Assembly: GCA_903904095.1 (NCBI GenBank) | Contig: CAIVBF010000157.1 | Coordinates: 1 to 13,640, forward strand | Reading direction: 5' to 3' | From: an uncultured bacterium | Lineage (GTDB): Bacteria; Patescibacteriota; Patescibacteriia; Patescibacteriales; UBA12465 | Length of the DNA: 13,640 bases | Shown here: positions 11,533 through 13,640 of the stretch, in pieces | Layout: every line of letters starts with the position of its first letter | Numbering within the stretch: the first letter of the stretch is position 1 | Translations under genes and position numbers: made by a program | Notes under the pieces: generated by a model | What the model saw: only the letters and a program-made list of their open reading frames with translations | Database searches by the model: none | What the model was told of the DNA's origin: nothing

Positions 11533-12276
11533 ATGAGTCTAAACGAGCGTTTAAAATACGCGGAAATGAAAGCAAGGCACAGTAAAATGCTTCTTCCTTG
11601 GTATAAAAAATGGTGGGGCATTTTAATTATTGTCCTTTTCTTGTTACTAATAATTGATATTATTTTAATCTATACTCAAGAAGTTGATAAAATAAAAAAT
11701 CCGGCCCCAATTGATGTTCAAAAGACTTTAGAAGAACAAAGAGCAATTCGCCAGCAAGCAGTTAAAGGAAAAGGCGATAACTATTCTTACGGAACAAGCA
11801 CGCCGCAAATAACCATTATTGAATTCGCTGATTTCTCTTGCCCCTATTGCCGCGAATCCGCTGCCGGAATACGAAAAGTAACCGAAGAATATAAAGATAA
11901 AGTACAAATGATTTACCGCGACTACCCTCTCCATAAAAATTCTCTTGATTTAGCGCTTGGCGCTCGTTGCGCCGGCGAACAGGGTAAATTTTGGGAAATA
12001 CATGATGTTCTTTTTGCCAATCAAGATCGGCTAAGCAGCAGCGTAACAGTAAAGGAAGATTTAAATTCAATCGCTTCCGAATTAAAATTAAATACCGAAA
12101 AATTTAATTCTTGTCTGGCAAGCCAGAAATATTTGGCTAGTATAAAAGCGGACTTTGATGACGCCGAAACCCTAAAAATTAAAGGGACTCCTTCCTGGTT
12201 TGTAAATAACTATGAACTTACCGGATATATATCCGAAGATAAATTCCGCCAATTAATTAATGGTTTAATAGAATAA
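11533..12276 (+). CDS. Membrane-anchored DsbA-like thiol:disulfide oxidoreductase
   Basis: The 247-residue protein has a basic N-terminal tail (1-27), one membrane segment (about 28-48), a linker, and a thioredoxin-fold domain of the DsbA/BdbD (Thioredoxin_4) type. The active site is FSCPYC with C103 and C106, and the expected cis-proline loop is KGTPSWFV with P220. The inserted helical part has the family pattern RCAGEQGKFWEIHDVLF (145-161). Two further cysteines (C146, C194) may form a structural disulfide, as seen in some relatives. The catalytic domain should face outside, where it would form or reshuffle disulfides in exported proteins. The giant cysteine-rich protein in this window is an obvious possible client (inference). 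Its stop is two bases before the por gamma gene, so it heads that operon. No Shine-Dalgarno sequence is visible. Confidence 0.9.
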   Translation: MSLNERLKYAEMKARHSKMLLPWYKKWWGILIIVLFLLLIIDIILIYTQEVDKIKNPAPIDVQKTLEEQRAIRQQAVKGKGDNYSYGTSTPQITIIEFADFSCPYCRESAAGIRKVTEEYKDKVQMIYRDYPLHKNSLDLALGARCAGEQGKFWEIHDVLFANQDRLSSSVTVKEDLNSIASELKLNTEKFNSCLASQKYLASIKADFDDAETLKIKGTPSWFVNNYELTGYISEDKFRQLINGLIE

Positions 12277-12278
12277 AT

Positions 12279-12818
12279 ATGGAACAGATTAGAGTTCACG
12301 GACGAGGCGGGCAAGGTGTTGTTACTGCCGCCGAATTAATTGCTATCGCCGCCTATAATTCCGGAAAGTATTCACAGGCTTTTCCTAATTTTGGCGTTGA
12401 AAGAAGCGGTGCGCCGATTCAATCATATGCGAGAATAAGCGATAGCGAAATTATTACTCATGAACAAATTTATAAACCGACCGTTTTAATAATACAGGAC
12501 GCGAGTTTAATCGGCCATGTTAATATTTTTGACGGGCACGATAAAAATACTATTATCATAATTAATGCTAATAAAAAAGATTATCCGAATTTAAAATTAA
12601 AAACTAAAAAGATATATTTTACGCCGGTGACCGAAACCGCTTTAGAAATTTTTGGCAAAAATATTGTTAACACTATTATCTTAGGCGCCTTTGCGAGGTA
12701 TACCGGTTTAATAAGTTTAGAATCTCTAGAAAAAGCGGTTAAAGAGAAATTTAAAGGCAAGGGCGAGGAAATAATTAAGAAGAATATTTCGGCCATTGAA
12801 AAGATATATGAAAAATAA
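12279..12818 (+). CDS. porC: 2-oxoacid (pyruvate):ferredoxin oxidoreductase, gamma subunit
   Basis: The 179-residue product is a complete gamma subunit of the four-subunit pyruvate:ferredoxin oxidoreductase type. It begins with the typical RVHGRGGQGVVTAAELIA (5-22) and has PNFGVERSGAPIQSY (36-50), both family hallmarks. The complex oxidatively decarboxylates pyruvate with CoA to acetyl-CoA, CO2 and reduced ferredoxin in the cytoplasm. The gamma-delta-alpha gene order matches that of four-subunit enzymes such as that of Thermotoga. Sequence alone cannot firmly exclude another 2-oxoacid substrate such as 2-oxoisovalerate. It starts two bases after the DsbA-like gene and overlaps the ferredoxin subunit gene by 11 bases, so translational coupling is likely. 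Confidence 0.93.
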   Translation: MEQIRVHGRGGQGVVTAAELIAIAAYNSGKYSQAFPNFGVERSGAPIQSYARISDSEIITHEQIYKPTVLIIQDASLIGHVNIFDGHDKNTIIIINANKKDYPNLKLKTKKIYFTPVTETALEIFGKNIVNTIILGAFARYTGLISLESLEKAVKEKFKGKGEEIIKKNISAIEKIYEK

Positions 12819-13086
12819 AAAAATAACTTTAGTTACTAAACCCAATACCGCCTTGAATAATAAGACCGGTCCTTGGCGCAATAAAAAACCGGAGACTGAT
12901 TATAATATCTGTATTGGCTGTTCAATGTGCTCAAAAGTTTGTCCGGAAAATTGTATTGAAATGAAAGAAAATATAAATTATCCCGGGAAAATTAAACCAG
13001 TAACCGACTACGATTACTGTAAGGGTTGCGCCTTGTGTGTCAAAGAATGTCCGGTCAAAGCTATTAAGATGGTAAATGATTTCTAA
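12808..13086 (+). CDS. porD: 2-oxoacid (pyruvate):ferredoxin oxidoreductase, delta (ferredoxin) subunit
   Basis: The 92-residue protein carries two complete [4Fe-4S] motifs of the form C-x2-C-x2-C-x3-C-P. The first is C35, C38, C41 and C45; the second is C71, C74, C77 and C81. An extra cysteine, C49, follows the first motif, as in two-cluster ferredoxins. This subunit passes electrons from the catalytic alpha/beta part to external ferredoxin. The ATG at 12808 is chosen over an in-frame TTG at 12796 because ATG is stronger and gives a short 11-base overlap with the gamma gene. The alpha subunit gene starts three bases after the stop. Position and cluster spacing make the delta-subunit assignment secure. 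Confidence 0.93.
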   Translation: MKNKKITLVTKPNTALNNKTGPWRNKKPETDYNICIGCSMCSKVCPENCIEMKENINYPGKIKPVTDYDYCKGCALCVKECPVKAIKMVNDF

Positions 13087-13089
13087 AAT

Positions 13090-13640
13090 ATGTCTATAAT
13101 GCATAAACAAATACTAGAAGGCTCAAGAGCAATTGCCGAAATAATAAAAAATATTAATCCCGATGTTGTTTCCGCTTATCCGATTACCCCGCAGACTCAC
13201 ATTGTTGAAGACTTAGCACAGTTTAAGGCTGACGGCGAAGCTAACTATGAATATGTCAGAGCGGAAAGTGAATTTGCGGCCGCCAGCATCGTTTTAGGCG
13301 CAAGCGCAACCGGCGCTAGAGTTTATAGCGCAACCAGTTCTCAGGGATTACTTCTAATGACTGAAGTAATTTTTAATATCGCCGGAATGAGATTGCCGGT
13401 TGTAATGACTTGCGCGAATCGCGCCGTTTCCGCTCCTATCAATATTTGGAATGATCATAGCGACACAATGTCTATCCGTGACGCCGGTTGGATCCAACTA
13501 TTTGCCGCTTCAACTCAGGAAGCGGTTGAACAGCATATCTTAGCTTACAAGATAGCGGAGAAATTAAAATTACCAGTCATGATTAATGTTGACGGCTTTA
13601 TTTTAACTCACGCTTATGAAACAGTAATGATCCCCTCCCC
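13090..13640 (+). CDS. porA: 2-oxoacid (pyruvate):ferredoxin oxidoreductase, alpha subunit (3' end outside window)
   Basis: An open frame begins at the ATG at 13090, three bases after the ferredoxin-subunit stop, and runs off the right edge after 183 codons. A second ATG at 13099 is a possible start. The protein matches the N-terminal domain of the alpha subunit: [16 protein letters not shown] (about 28-43), [35 protein letters not shown], and [18 protein letters not shown]. The YPITP segment lies near the thiamine diphosphate/pyruvate site in characterised enzymes. Full alpha subunits are about 390 residues, so roughly half is present. No frameshift is seen. A beta subunit gene would be expected just beyond the window. 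Confidence 0.92.
   Translation, partial: MSIMHKQILEGSRAIAEIIKNINPDVVSAYPITPQTHIVEDLAQFKADGEANYEYVRAESEFAAASIVLGASATGARVYSATSSQGLLLMTEVIFNIAGMRLPVVMTCANRAVSAPINIWNDHSDTMSIRDAGWIQLFAASTQEAVEQHILAYKIAEKLKLPVMINVDGFILTHAYETVMIPS

Noticed and set aside
11728..12070. Two antisense open frames (68 and 84 codons) over the DsbA-like gene
   Set aside because: They oppose a gene with an intact CPYC active site and cis-proline motif, and have no start signal or recognisable motif.
12581..12796. A 71-codon antisense open frame over the por gamma gene
   Set aside because: It is fully contained in a clearly conserved gene and looks like a by-product of AT-rich codon use.

Overview
The window looks like a chromosomal piece from an AT-rich bacterium of the Patescibacteria (Candidate Phyla Radiation) type. 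This assignment is an inference. It rests on the low G+C content, start codons almost without Shine-Dalgarno sequences, a very large exported cysteine-rich protein, and a compact layout. The standard bacterial code fits: genes end in TAG or TAA, and tryptophan is TGG.

Left part (1-9632, all on the minus strand). Transcription probably runs from about 9665 towards 1. First comes a 215-residue membrane-anchored protein with two thrombospondin type-3 calcium-binding repeats (9632-8985). After 17 bases comes a 2,911-residue exported protein (8967-232) with a signal peptide, about 106 cysteines, nine evenly spaced C-x6-C modules, several beta-sandwich-like segments, two EF-hand-like loops, a duplicated block of about 225 residues and a terminal PKD-like domain. 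After an 83-base gap with a perfect 14-bp inverted repeat, a charged, coiled-coil-like protein begins (148) and runs off the window.

Middle (9671-11446, minus strand) holds two housekeeping genes: rsmA/ksgA (16S rRNA dimethyltransferase) and an exonuclease III. The 138-base gap between them contains a 111-base nested inverted repeat whose arms carry outward-facing TATAAT boxes.

Right part (11533-13640, plus strand) is a tight operon: a membrane-anchored DsbA-like disulfide oxidoreductase, then the gamma, delta (ferredoxin) and alpha subunits of a pyruvate:ferredoxin oxidoreductase-type 2-oxoacid oxidoreductase. The alpha subunit is cut by the window edge, and the beta subunit would be expected next. 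The operon diverges from xthA across an 86-base region in which the two -10 boxes form a single 15-bp palindrome.

The best candidate for something undescribed is the giant cysteine-rich protein with its TSP3 partner and the charged downstream protein. I infer a calcium-binding, disulfide-stabilised cell-surface structure, which the nearby DsbA-like enzyme could help to fold. The oxidoreductase operon suggests fermentative metabolism through reduced ferredoxin. No tRNA, rRNA, CRISPR array, transposase or integrase is visible.
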